The position numbers and the translations under genes were made by a program. A DNA stretch of 64,000 nt, taken from positions 62,001 through 126,000 of the forward strand of contig NZ_CANLER010000005.1 in assembly GCF_947489715.1 (NCBI RefSeq), given 5' to 3'. Positions 1 through 8,708 of the stretch are shown piece after piece. The DNA is from an uncultured Roseovarius sp. Lineage in GTDB: Bacteria; Pseudomonadota; Alphaproteobacteria; Rhodobacterales; Rhodobacteraceae. The notes under the pieces are model-generated. The model did no database searches. It was not told where the DNA came from and saw only the letters and a program-made list of their open reading frames with translations. Within the stretch, counting starts at the first letter, position 1; each line of letters starts with the position of its first letter.

Positions 1-374
1 TAGCGCTTGGTCAGGCTCTGACCAAGGCACTTGGCGACAAGAAAGGCGTTCGCCGCTATGGTGCGTGTCTCTTGCCGATGGATGATGCGCTTGTGCGCGC
101 CGCGCTGGACCTGTCAGGACGGCCCTTTCTGGTGTGGAACCTTGATCTGCCCACGCCCAAGATCGGTAGTTTTGACTGCGAATTGGTGCGCGAATTCTTT
201 CAGGCCTTCAGCACCCATGGCGGCATCACACTGCATGTGGACGCGCTGCACGGGATCAACAGCCACCACATCGCCGAAGCGGCTTTCAAGTCTGTGGCAC
301 GTGCCCTGCGGGAAGCGGTTGAAACAGATCCGCGCAAATCAGATGCGATCCCATCGACCAAAGGTGCGCTCTGA
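1..374 (+). CDS. hisB: Imidazoleglycerol-phosphate dehydratase, C-terminal part (5' end outside window)
   Basis: This is the 3' part of hisB, read in the frame that begins at base 3. The enzyme dehydrates imidazole glycerol phosphate to imidazole acetol phosphate in histidine synthesis. The visible 123 codons include a HisB-like stretch around [16 protein letters not shown], the [11 protein letters not shown] segment, and the metal-site region [16 protein letters not shown] with the paired histidines typical of the family. The protein ends in the normal place for monofunctional bacterial HisB. The gene begins outside the window. hisH follows 35 bases downstream on the same strand, so the two are probably co-transcribed. 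Confidence 0.95.
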   Translation, partial: ALGQALTKALGDKKGVRRYGACLLPMDDALVRAALDLSGRPFLVWNLDLPTPKIGSFDCELVREFFQAFSTHGGITLHVDALHGINSHHIAEAAFKSVARALREAVETDPRKSDAIPSTKGAL

Positions 375-409
375 CACATCCCGGCGCGATGCGCGGTGAA
401 GGAAAAGCA

Positions 410-1048
410 ATGACGACCGTCATTATCGACTACGAAAGCGGCAACCTGCATTCGGCAGAAAAAGCATTCCGCCGGATGGCGGAAGAAGTCGGCGCGGGCA
501 AGGTCCGGGTCACCTCGGACCCTGATGAGGTGCGTAAAGCTGACCGCGTGGTGCTGCCGGGCGACGGTGCATTTCCAGCCTGCCGCAAGGAACTTTTCGA
601 TCATCGGGGCCTGTTTGAAGCCATGAAAGAAGCGGTAATTGATGGCGGGCGTCCCTTCATGGGCATTTGTATCGGCATGCAGATGATGGCGACCAAAGGG
701 TTGGAATATGCCGAAACCCCCGGATTTGACTGGATCAGTGGCACGGTCGAGCCGATCTTGCCAGACCACACCGATCTGAAAGTACCGCATATGGGGTGGA
801 ACGATTTGGTGATTGATCACCCGCATCCTGTCTTTGAGGGAATAAAAAGCGGTCAACACGCCTATTTTGTGCATTCCTTTCACTTCCGGGCGAGCGATCC
901 GACCCAGAGGCTGGCACATGTAGAATATGGCAACCAGATCACGGCTGTTGTTGGGCGCGACAACCTGGTCGGCACACAATTTCATCCAGAAAAAAGCCAA
1001 ACTACCGGCCTGAGGATGATCGCCAATTTCATGCGCTGGACACCCTAG
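410..1048 (+). CDS. hisH: Imidazole glycerol phosphate synthase, glutaminase subunit HisH
   Basis: HisH hydrolyses glutamine and channels ammonia to HisF, forming imidazole glycerol phosphate and AICAR. The 212-residue protein is a class I glutamine amidotransferase with nucleophile Cys87 in GICIGMQ and His192/Glu194 in TQFHPEKS, a complete triad. A longer frame opens at 389, but the ATG at 410 has a purine-rich site (GAAGGAAAAG) just upstream and gives the usual N-terminus MTTVIIDYESGN. The stop codon abuts the ATG of the glutaminase gene with no spacer. Its partner hisF lies 2.8 kb downstream. Confidence 0.96.
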   Translation: MTTVIIDYESGNLHSAEKAFRRMAEEVGAGKVRVTSDPDEVRKADRVVLPGDGAFPACRKELFDHRGLFEAMKEAVIDGGRPFMGICIGMQMMATKGLEYAETPGFDWISGTVEPILPDHTDLKVPHMGWNDLVIDHPHPVFEGIKSGQHAYFVHSFHFRASDPTQRLAHVEYGNQITAVVGRDNLVGTQFHPEKSQTTGLRMIANFMRWTP

Positions 1049-1972
1049 ATGTCGATCACGGCCCCCCAGTTGCAAACAATTCTTGATGAAATTGCATCCA
1101 TAGCGGAATCGACAACAGATAAGGGCCGCGTCGCTGATTACATCCCCGAACTAGCGGGCGTGAACCCGGATCAATTTGCCATGGCGGTCTCTCGGCCCGG
1201 TCAGTCGACACTCATCGCTGGGGATGCAAATACGCGCTTTTCGATCCAGTCGGTTTCCAAGGTTTTCACTCTGGCGCTGGCCCTGGGGAAAGTGGGCGAT
1301 CGTTTATGGCAGCGGGTCGGACGTGAACCATCGGGGCAGGCCTTTGATTCCGTAATCCTCCTTGAGCAGGAAAAAGGCCGGCCTCGCAATCCCTTCATAA
1401 ATGCAGGGGCAATCGTGACCACGGATACCGTGCTAGAAGGGGCGACCCCTAGCGAAACGCTGGGCGCTATTTTACGGTTTGTTCGTGCCGCTGCGAGTGA
1501 CGATGAAATCCATATCAACGATCAGGTGGCCCAGTCCGAAATCACCACGGGCCACCGAAATTTCGCGATGGCGCATTACCTTTTATCCCATGGCAATCTG
1601 GTAAATGCGCCGGAACAGACCCTTGGCACCTACTTCCATCAATGCGCCATCGAAATGACCTGCGCTCAACTGGCCAATGCGGGCCTGTTTCTCGTCGGCG
1701 GACCTGAGGCACCCCGGCTGGTTTCGGACGACCGCATCCGCCGCATCAACGCCCTGATGATGACCTGCGGGCATTACGATGGATCGGGCGACTATGCCTA
1801 CCGTGTCGGATTGCCGGGCAAAAGCGGCGTTGGCGGCGGCATCCTTACGATTGTCCCTAACATCGCCTCAGTCGCAGTCTGGTCGCCAGGGCTCAACCGC
1901 TACGGCAACTCGAAGCTGGGCACTGAGGCGATGCAGATTCTGGCAGAAAAAACCGGCTGGTCGGTGTTCTAA
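1049..1972 (+). CDS. glsA: Glutaminase A (serine-dependent beta-lactamase fold)
   Basis: GlsA hydrolyses L-glutamine to L-glutamate and ammonia in the cytoplasm. The 307-residue length is normal. The catalytic Ser-x-x-Lys motif is S68-V-S-K71 in the context [10 protein letters not shown], and family segments [17 protein letters not shown] and [12 protein letters not shown] are intact. The ATG begins on the base after the hisH stop, so translation is probably coupled to hisH. Placing a free glutaminase inside a his operon, directly behind the glutaminase subunit of the IGP synthase, is unusual. It could supply ammonia or glutamate or recycle glutamine. The identity is clear; the reason for the location is unknown. 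Confidence 0.93.
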   Translation: MSITAPQLQTILDEIASIAESTTDKGRVADYIPELAGVNPDQFAMAVSRPGQSTLIAGDANTRFSIQSVSKVFTLALALGKVGDRLWQRVGREPSGQAFDSVILLEQEKGRPRNPFINAGAIVTTDTVLEGATPSETLGAILRFVRAAASDDEIHINDQVAQSEITTGHRNFAMAHYLLSHGNLVNAPEQTLGTYFHQCAIEMTCAQLANAGLFLVGGPEAPRLVSDDRIRRINALMMTCGHYDGSGDYAYRVGLPGKSGVGGGILTIVPNIASVAVWSPGLNRYGNSKLGTEAMQILAEKTGWSVF

Positions 1973-2011
1973 GTCAGACGTCTAACATGTCAGGCAGCCT
2001 ACTCAGTTCAG

Positions 2012-2404
2012 CTACTTGACGCGTTGCCAACTCTGGCTGCGACAAATCACGGCCACGCAACCCGACACTTTCAACGTATTGCCATTTAACGACATTTTCG
2101 ACTTGTAGGTCTTGTTGCGATCCGGGGCCCATATCTTGCCACCAGCATAAGCCCCCTCCCCCTTGGCCTGCATGTCCCAAAGCATTCGCTTGCCCAGATG
2201 CTCGTATCCCTCGGAGACCGCTCCACCTTCTTTGTAGGCCTGCTTGATGACACCACAGATCGCCTCTCCGCATTTTGAGACAGTGACATGCAGATATCCG
2301 CCGGTATCGCCGGGCTGGGTCTTCCAGACGCCCTCAACCGGGTCTGCAAAGCTGGCACTGGCGCTCAGGATCAATGCGGCGGCGCTGAGTGCTAATTTCT
2401 TCAT
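2012..2404 (-). CDS. DUF2147 family secreted protein
   Basis: A 130-residue protein with an N-terminal signal peptide (MKKLALSAAALILSASASFA, cleavage probably before DPVEG). The mature part starts with the DUF2147 pattern VEGVWKTQPGD and contains GGKIWAPDRNKTYKSKM. Two cysteine pairs, CGEAIC and CVAVIC, could form disulfides in the periplasm. I chose the ATG at 2404 because GGGAGGACGAG lies just upstream; a longer frame reaching 2683 runs antisense into hisA. It sits on the minus strand between glsA and hisA, convergent with glsA. The function of DUF2147 is unknown. Confidence 0.82.
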   Translation of the reverse strand: MKKLALSAAALILSASASFADPVEGVWKTQPGDTGGYLHVTVSKCGEAICGVIKQAYKEGGAVSEGYEHLGKRMLWDMQAKGEGAYAGGKIWAPDRNKTYKSKMSLNGNTLKVSGCVAVICRSQSWQRVK

Positions 2405-2539
2405 GGTCTCGTCCTCCCTGAAACTCTGCGCGACATTGGCCAAGGGATGGATTTCGATCAAGTCTGACGTTGGGTCGCGTTGCAATTGCTGTCCGCGCGT
2501 GCAAAACGGCGGGCAAGATTTCGCTGAAAGGGCCACGCC

Positions 2540-3262
2540 ATGATCCTCTACCCCGCCATCGACCTGAAAGACGGCCAGGCCGTGCGCCTGTTCAAAGGTG
2601 AGATGGACCAGGCCACCGTGTTCAATGACGATCCTGCAGCGCAGGCAATGGAGTTCGTCGAAGCGGGTTGCGAATGGCTGCATCTGGTCGATCTGAACGG
2701 CGCTTTTGCGGGTGAGCCGATCAATGCCGCCCCGGTCGAGGCGATACTGTCGCGTACCAAGGTGCCAGCCCAGTTGGGAGGCGGCATCCGCGAAATGGCC
2801 ACAATAGAACGTTGGCTGTCAAAGGGGCTTGCGCGGGTCATTCTAGGCACTGTGGCCGTGGAAAACCCAGGCCTCGTGCGCGAGGCTGCCAAAGCGTTCC
2901 CCGGTCAGGTCGCGGTGGGTATCGACGCCCGCAACGGTCGTGTCGCCACCAAGGGCTGGGCGGAAGAAACCGACGTGATAGTGACCGATCTGGCGAAATC
3001 CTTCGAGGATGCGGGCGTGGCCGCGATCATCTACACCGACATCAACCGCGACGGCGCGATGCAGGGCCCGAACACCGAGGCCACGGCGGCACTCGCCAAC
3101 GCGGTCAGCATTCCGGTGATCGCGTCGGGTGGCGTCAGTTCGCTCGACGATCTGATCGCCCTTCGCGATTGCGGTGCGGCTTTAAACGGCGCAATTTCTG
3201 GCCGAGCCCTCTATGATGGCGCGATTGATCTTAAGGAAGCATTGAATACGCTGAAAAGCTAA
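2540..3262 (+). CDS. hisA: Phosphoribosylformimino-5-aminoimidazole carboxamide ribotide isomerase HisA
   Basis: HisA carries out the Amadori rearrangement of ProFAR to PRFAR in histidine synthesis. The 240-residue (beta-alpha)8 barrel has the catalytic aspartates in the expected places: Asp8 in YPAIDLKDG and Asp129 in AVGIDARNG. The two phosphate-binding segments are QLGGGIR and [10 protein letters not shown] ribosome site (AAAGGG) precedes the ATG. The gene is separated from glsA by the antisense DUF2147 gene, so it probably has its own promoter in 2405-2539, although no clear promoter was identified there. Confidence 0.96.
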   Translation: MILYPAIDLKDGQAVRLFKGEMDQATVFNDDPAAQAMEFVEAGCEWLHLVDLNGAFAGEPINAAPVEAILSRTKVPAQLGGGIREMATIERWLSKGLARVILGTVAVENPGLVREAAKAFPGQVAVGIDARNGRVATKGWAEETDVIVTDLAKSFEDAGVAAIIYTDINRDGAMQGPNTEATAALANAVSIPVIASGGVSSLDDLIALRDCGAALNGAISGRALYDGAIDLKEALNTLKS

Positions 3263-3293
3263 AAAACACTTCAAAAACAGCATTCTGCAACAT

Positions 3294-3743
3294 CTACATT
3301 CCCGACGCCTTGCCCGTCAGTTTAGCCAGCGCGCCGGTCATTTTTTTCACGTATTCTGCATCTTTCGGCACATTTAGGTCTTCGAGCATTTCGGCAGGGT
3401 CTTCATAGGCAAGCCATGTCTGGCCGTCACCATCCTGATAGACCAGCACCTTCATCGGCAGGTAGAGCCCTGCAAGCGGGTCATCCTGCATCGCCGGTGT
3501 GCCCAGCTTGGGGTTACCGAAGATCAGCACCTGCTCCGGCGCCAATTCCATGTCCACCTTCGCCGCCCCGGCGGCATGGTCGACGCGGGCGAATACCGTG
3601 GCCCCTGCCCCGGTCACGGCGGCTTCCAAAGCATCCATGGTGCTGGCGACATCTCCGCTGGCCTTGACTTTCACGATGTCCTCGCTGGCTACAGCAGGTA
3701 CGGCAGCCATTGACAACGCGGCAGCGGTGATAATTTTTTTCAT
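3294..3743 (-). CDS. DUF302 domain periplasmic protein
   Basis: A 149-residue protein with a signal peptide ([20 protein letters not shown]) and one DUF302 domain. The domain shows the usual order: an amphipathic helix [22 protein letters not shown], then [19 protein letters not shown], then [17 protein letters not shown] and YEDPAEM. The ATG has the site GAGGAGATCGTC upstream. DUF302 proteins are exported, and their ligand is not established. The gene lies antisense between hisA and hisF and is convergent with hisA. Confidence 0.88.
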   Translation of the reverse strand: MKKIITAAALSMAAVPAVASEDIVKVKASGDVASTMDALEAAVTGAGATVFARVDHAAGAAKVDMELAPEQVLIFGNPKLGTPAMQDDPLAGLYLPMKVLVYQDGDGQTWLAYEDPAEMLEDLNVPKDAEYVKKMTGALAKLTGKASGM

Positions 3744-3845
3744 GACGATCTCCTCAAAAATCCGACAGGTGCATGCCTATCCTCTGGCATGTGGACCAAT
3801 TTGCCCATAAACGGTTGCGTGAGTTTTGTGACGGAAAGCAAGAAC

Positions 3846-4610
3846 ATGCTCAAGACCCGTATCATCCCCTGTCTGGACGTGGCCGATGGCCGCGTGGTCA
3901 AGGGCGTGAATTTCGTTGACCTGGTGGATGCCGGTGACCCCGTTGATGCGGCACGTGCTTATGATGCCGCAGGCGCTGACGAGCTGTGTTTTCTGGACAT
4001 TCAGGCCACCCATGAAAACCGGGGAACGATGTTCGACGTGGTGCGCCGCACAGCCGAACAATGCTATATCCCGCTGACTGTGGGCGGCGGTGTGCGAACG
4101 GTCGAAGATGTACGCGCTTTGCTGCTGGCCGGGGCTGATAAGGTCAGCTTTAATTCCGCCGCGGTCGCCAACCCGGATGTGGTACGCCAGGCCGCGGATC
4201 AATTCGGCAGCCAGTGCATTGTGGTTGCCATCGACGCCAAGACAGTAAGCCCCGGAAAGTGGGAGATCTTCACCCACGGCGGACGCAAACCAACTGGCAT
4301 CGACGCGGTTGAATTTGCCCGGTTGGTCGAAGCCAACGGTGCCGGTGAAATTCTGCTGACCTCGATGGATCGTGATGGCACACGCGCGGGATTCAACTTG
4401 CCGCTAACACGCGCCATCAGTGACGCGGTGAATATTCCGGTCATTGCTTCTGGCGGGGTCGGCACTTTGGATCACTTGGTCGACGGGGTGACAAAAGGTG
4501 GCGCAAGTGCGGTGCTGGCTGCGTCGATTTTTCACTTCGGTGACTACTCGATCGCCGAAGCCAAAGCGCATATGTCCAACGCGGGTATCGCGATGAGGTT
4601 GGACGTATGA
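3846..4610 (+). CDS. hisF: Imidazole glycerol phosphate synthase, cyclase subunit HisF
   Basis: HisF uses ammonia delivered by HisH to convert PRFAR into imidazole glycerol phosphate and AICAR. The 254-residue barrel carries the two catalytic aspartates, Asp11 in [11 protein letters not shown] and Asp130 in VVAIDAKTV. The phosphate-binding loops LTVGGGVR and [10 protein letters not shown] are intact. The frame is open from 3789, but only the ATG at 3846 gives the family start [12 protein letters not shown]. Its stop overlaps the hisE start by four bases (ATGA), a sign of translational coupling. Confidence 0.97.
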   Translation: MLKTRIIPCLDVADGRVVKGVNFVDLVDAGDPVDAARAYDAAGADELCFLDIQATHENRGTMFDVVRRTAEQCYIPLTVGGGVRTVEDVRALLLAGADKVSFNSAAVANPDVVRQAADQFGSQCIVVAIDAKTVSPGKWEIFTHGGRKPTGIDAVEFARLVEANGAGEILLTSMDRDGTRAGFNLPLTRAISDAVNIPVIASGGVGTLDHLVDGVTKGGASAVLAASIFHFGDYSIAEAKAHMSNAGIAMRLDV

Positions 4611-4921
4611 CACTTGATGATCTGGCAGAAATCATTGCCAAACGCGCAACAGCAGATGCGTCTGAAAGCTGGACCGCCAAACTGCTTGGCAAAGGCCCGG
4701 AAAAATGTGCTGAAAAGTTCGGAGAAGAGGCTGTTGAGGCCGTGATCGAAGCCGTTCGGGGCGACAGGGAAGCGCTGACCAACGAGGCTGCCGATGTGCT
4801 TTTCCATCTGCTGGTGATGTTGCAATCACGTGATGTGGCGCTGTCCGATGTCATGCGAGAGCTTGCCCGCAGGCAAGGCACCAGTGGTCTGGTTGAAAAA
4901 GCCGCAAGAAAGAAGGGCTGA
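4607..4921 (+). CDS. hisE: Phosphoribosyl-ATP pyrophosphatase HisE
   Basis: HisE hydrolyses phosphoribosyl-ATP to phosphoribosyl-AMP, the second step of histidine synthesis. The 104-residue all-alpha protein belongs to the MazG-like family, with the metal-binding acidic helix [17 protein letters not shown] followed by [14 protein letters not shown] (E-x-x-D). It is a stand-alone HisE, not fused to HisI, as usual in Rhodobacterales. The start overlaps the hisF stop and the next gene begins two bases after the stop, so hisF, hisE and the Dabb gene form one tight unit. Confidence 0.95.
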   Translation: MTLDDLAEIIAKRATADASESWTAKLLGKGPEKCAEKFGEEAVEAVIEAVRGDREALTNEAADVLFHLLVMLQSRDVALSDVMRELARRQGTSGLVEKAARKKG

Positions 4922-4923
4922 AC

Positions 4924-5223
4924 ATGATCCGTCACATCGTTTTTTTCAGCGCATCTGATCCCACCGATATCAAGGCCATTCGCGACGGGCTGATGATGCT
5001 CAAGGATATTCCGGACAGCAGCCATTTCGAAGTTGGAGAGAATATCCACAGCGATACAATTTCCGGGCCCCAAATAGACGTTGTCGTCTATGCTGAGTTC
5101 GCTGATGAGGCCGCCCTTGCCGCTTACAAATCCAATCCGATTTACGAGGCGTGTATTGCGCGGGTCCGACCCATGCGTGAAATAAGAATTGCAGCAGACT
5201 TCAAAGCGTTTTCAGCTACTTGA
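4924..5223 (+). CDS. Dabb (stress-responsive alpha/beta-barrel) domain protein
   Basis: A 99-residue protein covering one Dabb ferredoxin-like domain. It starts MIRHIVFF, the first strand with its conserved histidine, and continues VVVYAEFADEAALAAYKSNPIYEAC, typical of the second half of the fold. Dabb proteins form small dimeric barrels; some are enzymes of polyketide or aromatic metabolism and many have no known role. The gene starts two bases after hisE and is the last gene of that run. No functional link to histidine synthesis can be read from the sequence. Confidence 0.85.
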   Translation: MIRHIVFFSASDPTDIKAIRDGLMMLKDIPDSSHFEVGENIHSDTISGPQIDVVVYAEFADEAALAAYKSNPIYEACIARVRPMREIRIAADFKAFSAT

Positions 5224-5232
5224 CGCACGTTT

Positions 5233-5706
5233 TTAAAGTTTTGAAGAAATAACGCCCGTATTGAAACCACCCATCCTGAGTTCTCCGAAAAGCCGCTGGT
5301 TTTCGATCTTGGGACAGCGGTTCATAATCACCTCAACGCCGCGCTCACGTGCCATTTGAGCAGCCTCTTCATGGACGACGCCAATCTGCATCCAAATCGT
5401 CTGTAGTCCCGAAAAGGTTTCCAGCGCCTCCTCGACCACGGGCGGTACGTGTTCCGATCTGCGAAAAATATCGACCATATCGACCGGGTCTTCTATTTCC
5501 GACAAATAGCCCCTGACGAGTTGGCCAAACAACATTTTGCCCGCATGACCCGGATTGATCGGAATCACCGTGAACCCTTTGAGTGCGAGATAGCGCGCCA
5601 CATAATAGCTGGGGCGTATTGGGTTCATCGAAACACCGACCACTGCAATGGTCTTTGTCCGGGTCAAGACTTTGCGCAAATATGCGTCTGAATATTCTTC
5701 CGACAT
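5233..5706 (-). CDS. CoA-binding (YccU-like) protein
   Basis: A 157-residue single-domain protein of the CoA-binding family. It shows the Rossmann start KTIAVVGVSMNPIRPSYYVARYL, then VIPINPG, a central VDMVDIFRRSEHVPPVVEEAL, and the end MNRCPKIE. I chose the ATG at 5706 (MSEEYSDAY) rather than the upstream GTG at 5736, because AAGG lies just before it and the peptide resembles relatives. It is convergent with the Dabb gene, with stops nine bases apart. The family binds CoA; its physiological role is not established. Confidence 0.88.
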   Translation of the reverse strand: MSEEYSDAYLRKVLTRTKTIAVVGVSMNPIRPSYYVARYLALKGFTVIPINPGHAGKMLFGQLVRGYLSEIEDPVDMVDIFRRSEHVPPVVEEALETFSGLQTIWMQIGVVHEEAAQMARERGVEVIMNRCPKIENQRLFGELRMGGFNTGVISSKL

Positions 5707-5756
5707 CTCAAAGCCTTGGCTGGAATCGCTTTGCACACTTTAACTATTTGTACGGA

Positions 5757-5786
5757 TAAAAAAAGCGCCCAGGGAAACCTGGGCGC
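5757..5786 (-). terminator. Strong rho-independent terminator
   Basis: A perfect nine-pair stem, GCGCCCAGG and CCTGGGCGC (5765-5773 and 5778-5786), encloses a four-base loop. Seven A residues at 5758-5764 become a U tract on the minus-strand transcript. It ends transcription coming from the right, either the zinc-ribbon gene or the candidate small RNA just upstream. Confidence 0.88.
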
Positions 5787-5839
5787 CAGTCGCGGAACGA
5801 GGGACAGTGAAGTGAAACGTTGATGTTCCAGATCAACGC
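5757..5839 (-). ncRNA. Candidate terminator-ended small RNA
   Basis: On the minus strand, bases 5839 to 5757 read as a compact RNA of about 83 nt. A 5' hairpin has arms CGTTGAT and ATCAACG (seven pairs, seven-base loop), a single-stranded C/U-rich stretch follows, and the terminator hairpin with seven U residues ends it. A -10-like TATATT lies at 5846-5851, correctly placed for a start near 5839. No good -35 was found. The stretch has no open reading frame. It could instead be the 3' UTR of the zinc-ribbon gene. Confidence 0.4.
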
Positions 5840-5920
5840 TTCTGTAATATAGATAGGTCCTGCTTTAGGAATAAAAAGAGAATGTAATACAGGTGTGAAC
5901 AGAGTGTTAAAATTGGGGAC

Positions 5921-6247
5921 CTAATCGAAGATATCTTCAACCACGTCCCAAAGCTCTTCAAAAATCTTGCGTGACAGCGGTTTTCGTTTTTTTTGCTTCA
6001 CCGGTTTGCGAAAGTTTCGCCGCTTATCATCATCCGAAAACTTACGTCGGCTTGGTCGATATGGCGTAGGTTTTCGCATACTCTCTGCGCGTTTCTCGGG
6101 CTTCGCTGGTGATATGGGCATGAACTTCATGTCATGAAGAGGTGCACCACAAGCTGAACAGCTCAGCTCATGCCGGGCCTGATCCAGCATCAAAATGCTT
6201 CTTGCGCCGCAGTAACAGCAGGTCGCGATCTTACGGGTTTGTGGCAT
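5921..6247 (-). CDS. Small zinc-ribbon protein with basic linker, function unknown
   Basis: A 108-residue protein. The N-terminal 35 residues hold two CxxC knuckles, CCYCGA and CSACGA, about 20 residues apart, which form a zinc ribbon. The middle is strongly basic (RPSRRKFSDDDKRRNFRKPVKQKKRKP), suggesting nucleic-acid contact. The end is acidic and amphipathic (FEELWDVVEDIFD). I know no function for this type of protein. It lies downstream of and on the same strand as rlmB, 108 bases away, so the two may share a transcript. Confidence 0.75.
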   Translation of the reverse strand: MPQTRKIATCCYCGARSILMLDQARHELSCSACGAPLHDMKFMPISPAKPEKRAESMRKPTPYRPSRRKFSDDDKRRNFRKPVKQKKRKPLSRKIFEELWDVVEDIFD

Positions 6248-6355
6248 TGTGCGGCGTTCCAGTCGGCGTTTCTTCGCCTTGATATTGGGCGGCGCGCCCC
6301 TTGTCGCAAGGGCAAGATCGCCAATAACGGCTCACAAAACAGATGATGACCTTGA

Positions 6356-7132
6356 TCAAGGTCGCGCGGCATACATCGCCACCGCAGCCGCGTTCGATAC
6401 ATTCAACGATCCGAAACCACCTGCATAATCGATCCGAACCAACTGATCACAGGTCTCGCGTGTTTTCTGCCTCAACCCCGGCCCTTCTGCCCCAAGCACC
6501 AGCGCGATGGGCCGATTGCGCCGCCCCTCGACTGCCTGCTCTATGGTCATTTCGGCCTCACCATCAAGGCCAAGCACGACATAGCCCATCGACTGAAGTT
6601 CGGTGATCCCATCCGCAAGGTTGCGAATACGTAGATAAGGTTGACGCTCCAGCGCACCGCTGGCGGTCTTCGCTAACGCGCCAGTCTCGGGTGCCGCATG
6701 GTGGCGCGGGGCGATCACGGCACAAGCTCCGAAAACTTCGGCCGATCGCAAGATCGCGCCGACATTATGTGGATCGGTAACACGGTCCAACAGGATCACA
6801 CGAGGCGGGCTTTCCCCATCTCCCAGGCAGCGGCTTGCCAATGTGCCCCAATCCAACGGCTTCACCTCAAGCGCGGCCCCCTGATGCACCGACTGCGGAT
6901 CAATGGGCGCCGGAAACCGACGCGGGTCGGCAGGTTCGGGCGTCATACCAGAGGTTTCTATCGCATCCGCAAGCTTGTCATGCGCATTTTTCGTAACGAC
7001 AAGTCGTAACTTTTCACGGGCTTCATTTTGCAACGCATCGCGAACCGCATGCAAGCCAAACAGCCAGAGCGTTTCCGCTGCAACCGCCCGCTTTGCCTGC
7101 TCTTTTTCGACCACCCAACGGGGTTTTTTCAT
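6356..7132 (-). CDS. rlmB: 23S rRNA 2'-O-methyltransferase RlmB-type (SpoU/TrmH family)
   Basis: This SPOUT-fold enzyme probably methylates the ribose of a guanosine in 23S rRNA (G2251 in E. coli). The N-terminal substrate-binding domain contains LFGLHAVRDAL. The catalytic domain shows the three SpoU motifs: LLDRVTDPHNVGAILRSAE, ALVLGAEGPGLR and YAGGFGSLNVSNAAAVAMY, the last holding the knot residues. The ATG at 7132 gives MKKPRWVVEKEQAKRA, which resembles relatives. A TTG at 7192 with AGGA upstream would add 20 residues. The exact rRNA target is inferred from family. A tRNA-Tyr gene lies upstream on the other strand. Confidence 0.9.
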   Translation of the reverse strand: MKKPRWVVEKEQAKRAVAAETLWLFGLHAVRDALQNEAREKLRLVVTKNAHDKLADAIETSGMTPEPADPRRFPAPIDPQSVHQGAALEVKPLDWGTLASRCLGDGESPPRVILLDRVTDPHNVGAILRSAEVFGACAVIAPRHHAAPETGALAKTASGALERQPYLRIRNLADGITELQSMGYVVLGLDGEAEMTIEQAVEGRRNRPIALVLGAEGPGLRQKTRETCDQLVRIDYAGGFGSLNVSNAAAVAMYAARP

Positions 7133-7266
7133 GGCTTCAATCGCCCCTTTTCCTGAGCGCGCGACAATGCGCTGCGTCTTGGCGTTGTGCAAGGTATTTT
7201 CCTGTTGACGGTGCCGGGCCGCGCTAGTAATCAGCGCTGCACGTCAAGCGGTTTGACCGCTGGCAG

Positions 7267-7351
7267 TGGGCGACAGGCCGCAAGGTGTGGCAGGGGACTG
7301 TAACTCCCTCGCGGAGACGCACGCCTGGTTCGATTCCAGGGTCGCCCACCA
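7267..7351 (+). tRNA. tRNA-Tyr (anticodon GTA)
   Basis: An 85-base type II tRNA with encoded CCA. The acceptor arms TGGGCGA (7267-7273) and TCGCCCA (7342-7348) pair fully. The anticodon loop CTGTAAC gives anticodon GTA, and a long variable arm follows, as expected for bacterial tRNA-Tyr. The T arm is CCTGG-TTCGATT-CCAGG. The following 260 bases up to the LysR gene hold no gene I can support. Confidence 0.96.
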
Positions 7352-7612
7352 TTTTCTTCTTTCTCGAGTACTTAGAACGCAAAACCCGCCGGTGCGACGC
7401 ACAGGTGAGACAAATACATGCGTTTTCTGGCTGAACGGTCGCTACAAGTCACTTGGTTAAGAGATCACCGGGTTTCATGTCTGAAGGGGTCGCGAGATGG
7501 GAAAGTCATCGATCAGACCGTGCCAGAAGGTGACGAAATTGTGCTACTCACTAACATCGTCATCGCACTCGCTCCTTTCATGCACCCCGAGGTTCCAGAT
7601 GGTAGGGGTTCC

Positions 7613-8527
7613 TCATTCCTCGCTCTTCTGTGAGGTCTGCAAAACCCAACGTTCCAATACCGTAGCCTCTTGGGTCAATTTCACGCCCGACCGTTTCACA
7701 AGAAAATACCCACGGCCGGTCTTGAGAGAAACTTTCAAAGGTTGCACCAATTCGCCATTACCCAATTGCCGGTCGAGTAGCCGGTCCCACCCAAGGGCTA
7801 TTCCCTGTCCGGCACATGCGGCCTGAATGAGAAGTGGCAAATTGTTAAACCCGAGTGATCGCATGTCCTCTGAGAATGGGATCTTCTTCTTTGTCAGCCA
7901 TTGATGCCAGTCGACCCAATCCCAGCGGTCGCCCCGGAGATCCAACAAGGTATGATCCAGAAAATCCCTTGGGGCCAAGATTGGTGGGTTGTTCTGCAAA
8001 TATTCAGGGGCACAAACCGGGAATATCTCCTCTGAGACAAGCAAGGTCGCATCAAATCCCGGCCAGTTTCCATCTCCGTACAACAAAGCCATGTCGACAC
8101 CGCTTTTCAGACAATCCCCTTCGCTATCCGACGCGATGATGTTTACGGAAATCTCAGGAAACTGCGCCTGGAATTCGTGGAACCGAGGCATCAGCCAAAG
8201 ATGGGCCATCGAAAGATCCGCCCCCAGGGTCAGATCATGGGGCGTGTTTTCAACCCGTATTGAACCCGCTGAATTCGCAAGCAAGTCCAAAGCGACAGAC
8301 ACCGAATGCTGGAAACGCTGGCCTGCTTCGGTCAGTTCAATCCGCCTGTGAGTGCGGTCAAACAGTTTCACGCCAAGATACTGTTCCAAAATCCTAATTT
8401 GCCGACTTACTGCGGCTTGCGTGATAAATAACTCCTCTGATGCACGGGTAAAACTGCGTAGCCTCGCAGAGGCCTCGAACGCAGCAAGTGTTGTCATCGG
8501 CGGCAACTGACTTCGAACTTTATCCAT
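7613..8527 (-). CDS. LysR-family transcriptional regulator
   Basis: A 304-residue LysR regulator. The N-terminal winged helix shows LAAFEASARLRSFTRASEE and ITQAAVSRQIRILEQYLG, resembling the GcvA subgroup, followed by the periplasmic-binding-like effector domain (LGADLSMAHLWLMPRFHEF). I chose the ATG at 8527 because CAGGA sits six bases upstream; an 18-residue extension to 8581 has no such support. The gene is divergent from the sodium/solute symporter gene across 181 bases, the usual layout for a LysR regulator controlling its neighbour. The effector is probably the transported solute. Confidence 0.92.
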   Translation of the reverse strand: MDKVRSQLPPMTTLAAFEASARLRSFTRASEELFITQAAVSRQIRILEQYLGVKLFDRTHRRIELTEAGQRFQHSVSVALDLLANSAGSIRVENTPHDLTLGADLSMAHLWLMPRFHEFQAQFPEISVNIIASDSEGDCLKSGVDMALLYGDGNWPGFDATLLVSEEIFPVCAPEYLQNNPPILAPRDFLDHTLLDLRGDRWDWVDWHQWLTKKKIPFSEDMRSLGFNNLPLLIQAACAGQGIALGWDRLLDRQLGNGELVQPLKVSLKTGRGYFLVKRSGVKLTQEATVLERWVLQTSQKSEE

Positions 8528-8708
8528 AAGTATTCCTGATGAGACAAGCAAAGTTAATATCGTTTGAGCGGCTTCAAGCACAATTATATCTTATGTCTCA
8601 CGCAAATGTGGGTTTGAAATTATTTATTATCTTGGTGATCGTTAACGCCCGTCGCGCGTCAGAGTAGGCACAAGCCTGCCGGAAATCGAACAACGGGGAG
8701 CACTTCCA

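Noticed and set aside
200-1075. Long minus-strand open frame of 291 codons opposite hisB-hisH
   Set aside because: It is the antisense of conserved his genes, has no ribosome site, and its peptide resembles no protein. High GC makes such shadow frames common.
2007-5226. A 16-base exact repeat (TTCAGCTACTTGACGC) at 2007-2022 and 5211-5226, each at the end of a gene
   Set aside because: About one pair of this length is expected by chance in 64 kb, the flanks differ completely, and the reading frames and strands differ. I treat it as coincidence.
7267-7612. tRNA-Tyr as the attachment site of an integrated element
   Set aside because: No integrase follows, and I found no second copy of the tRNA 3' end nearby. 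The next gene is an ordinary LysR regulator.
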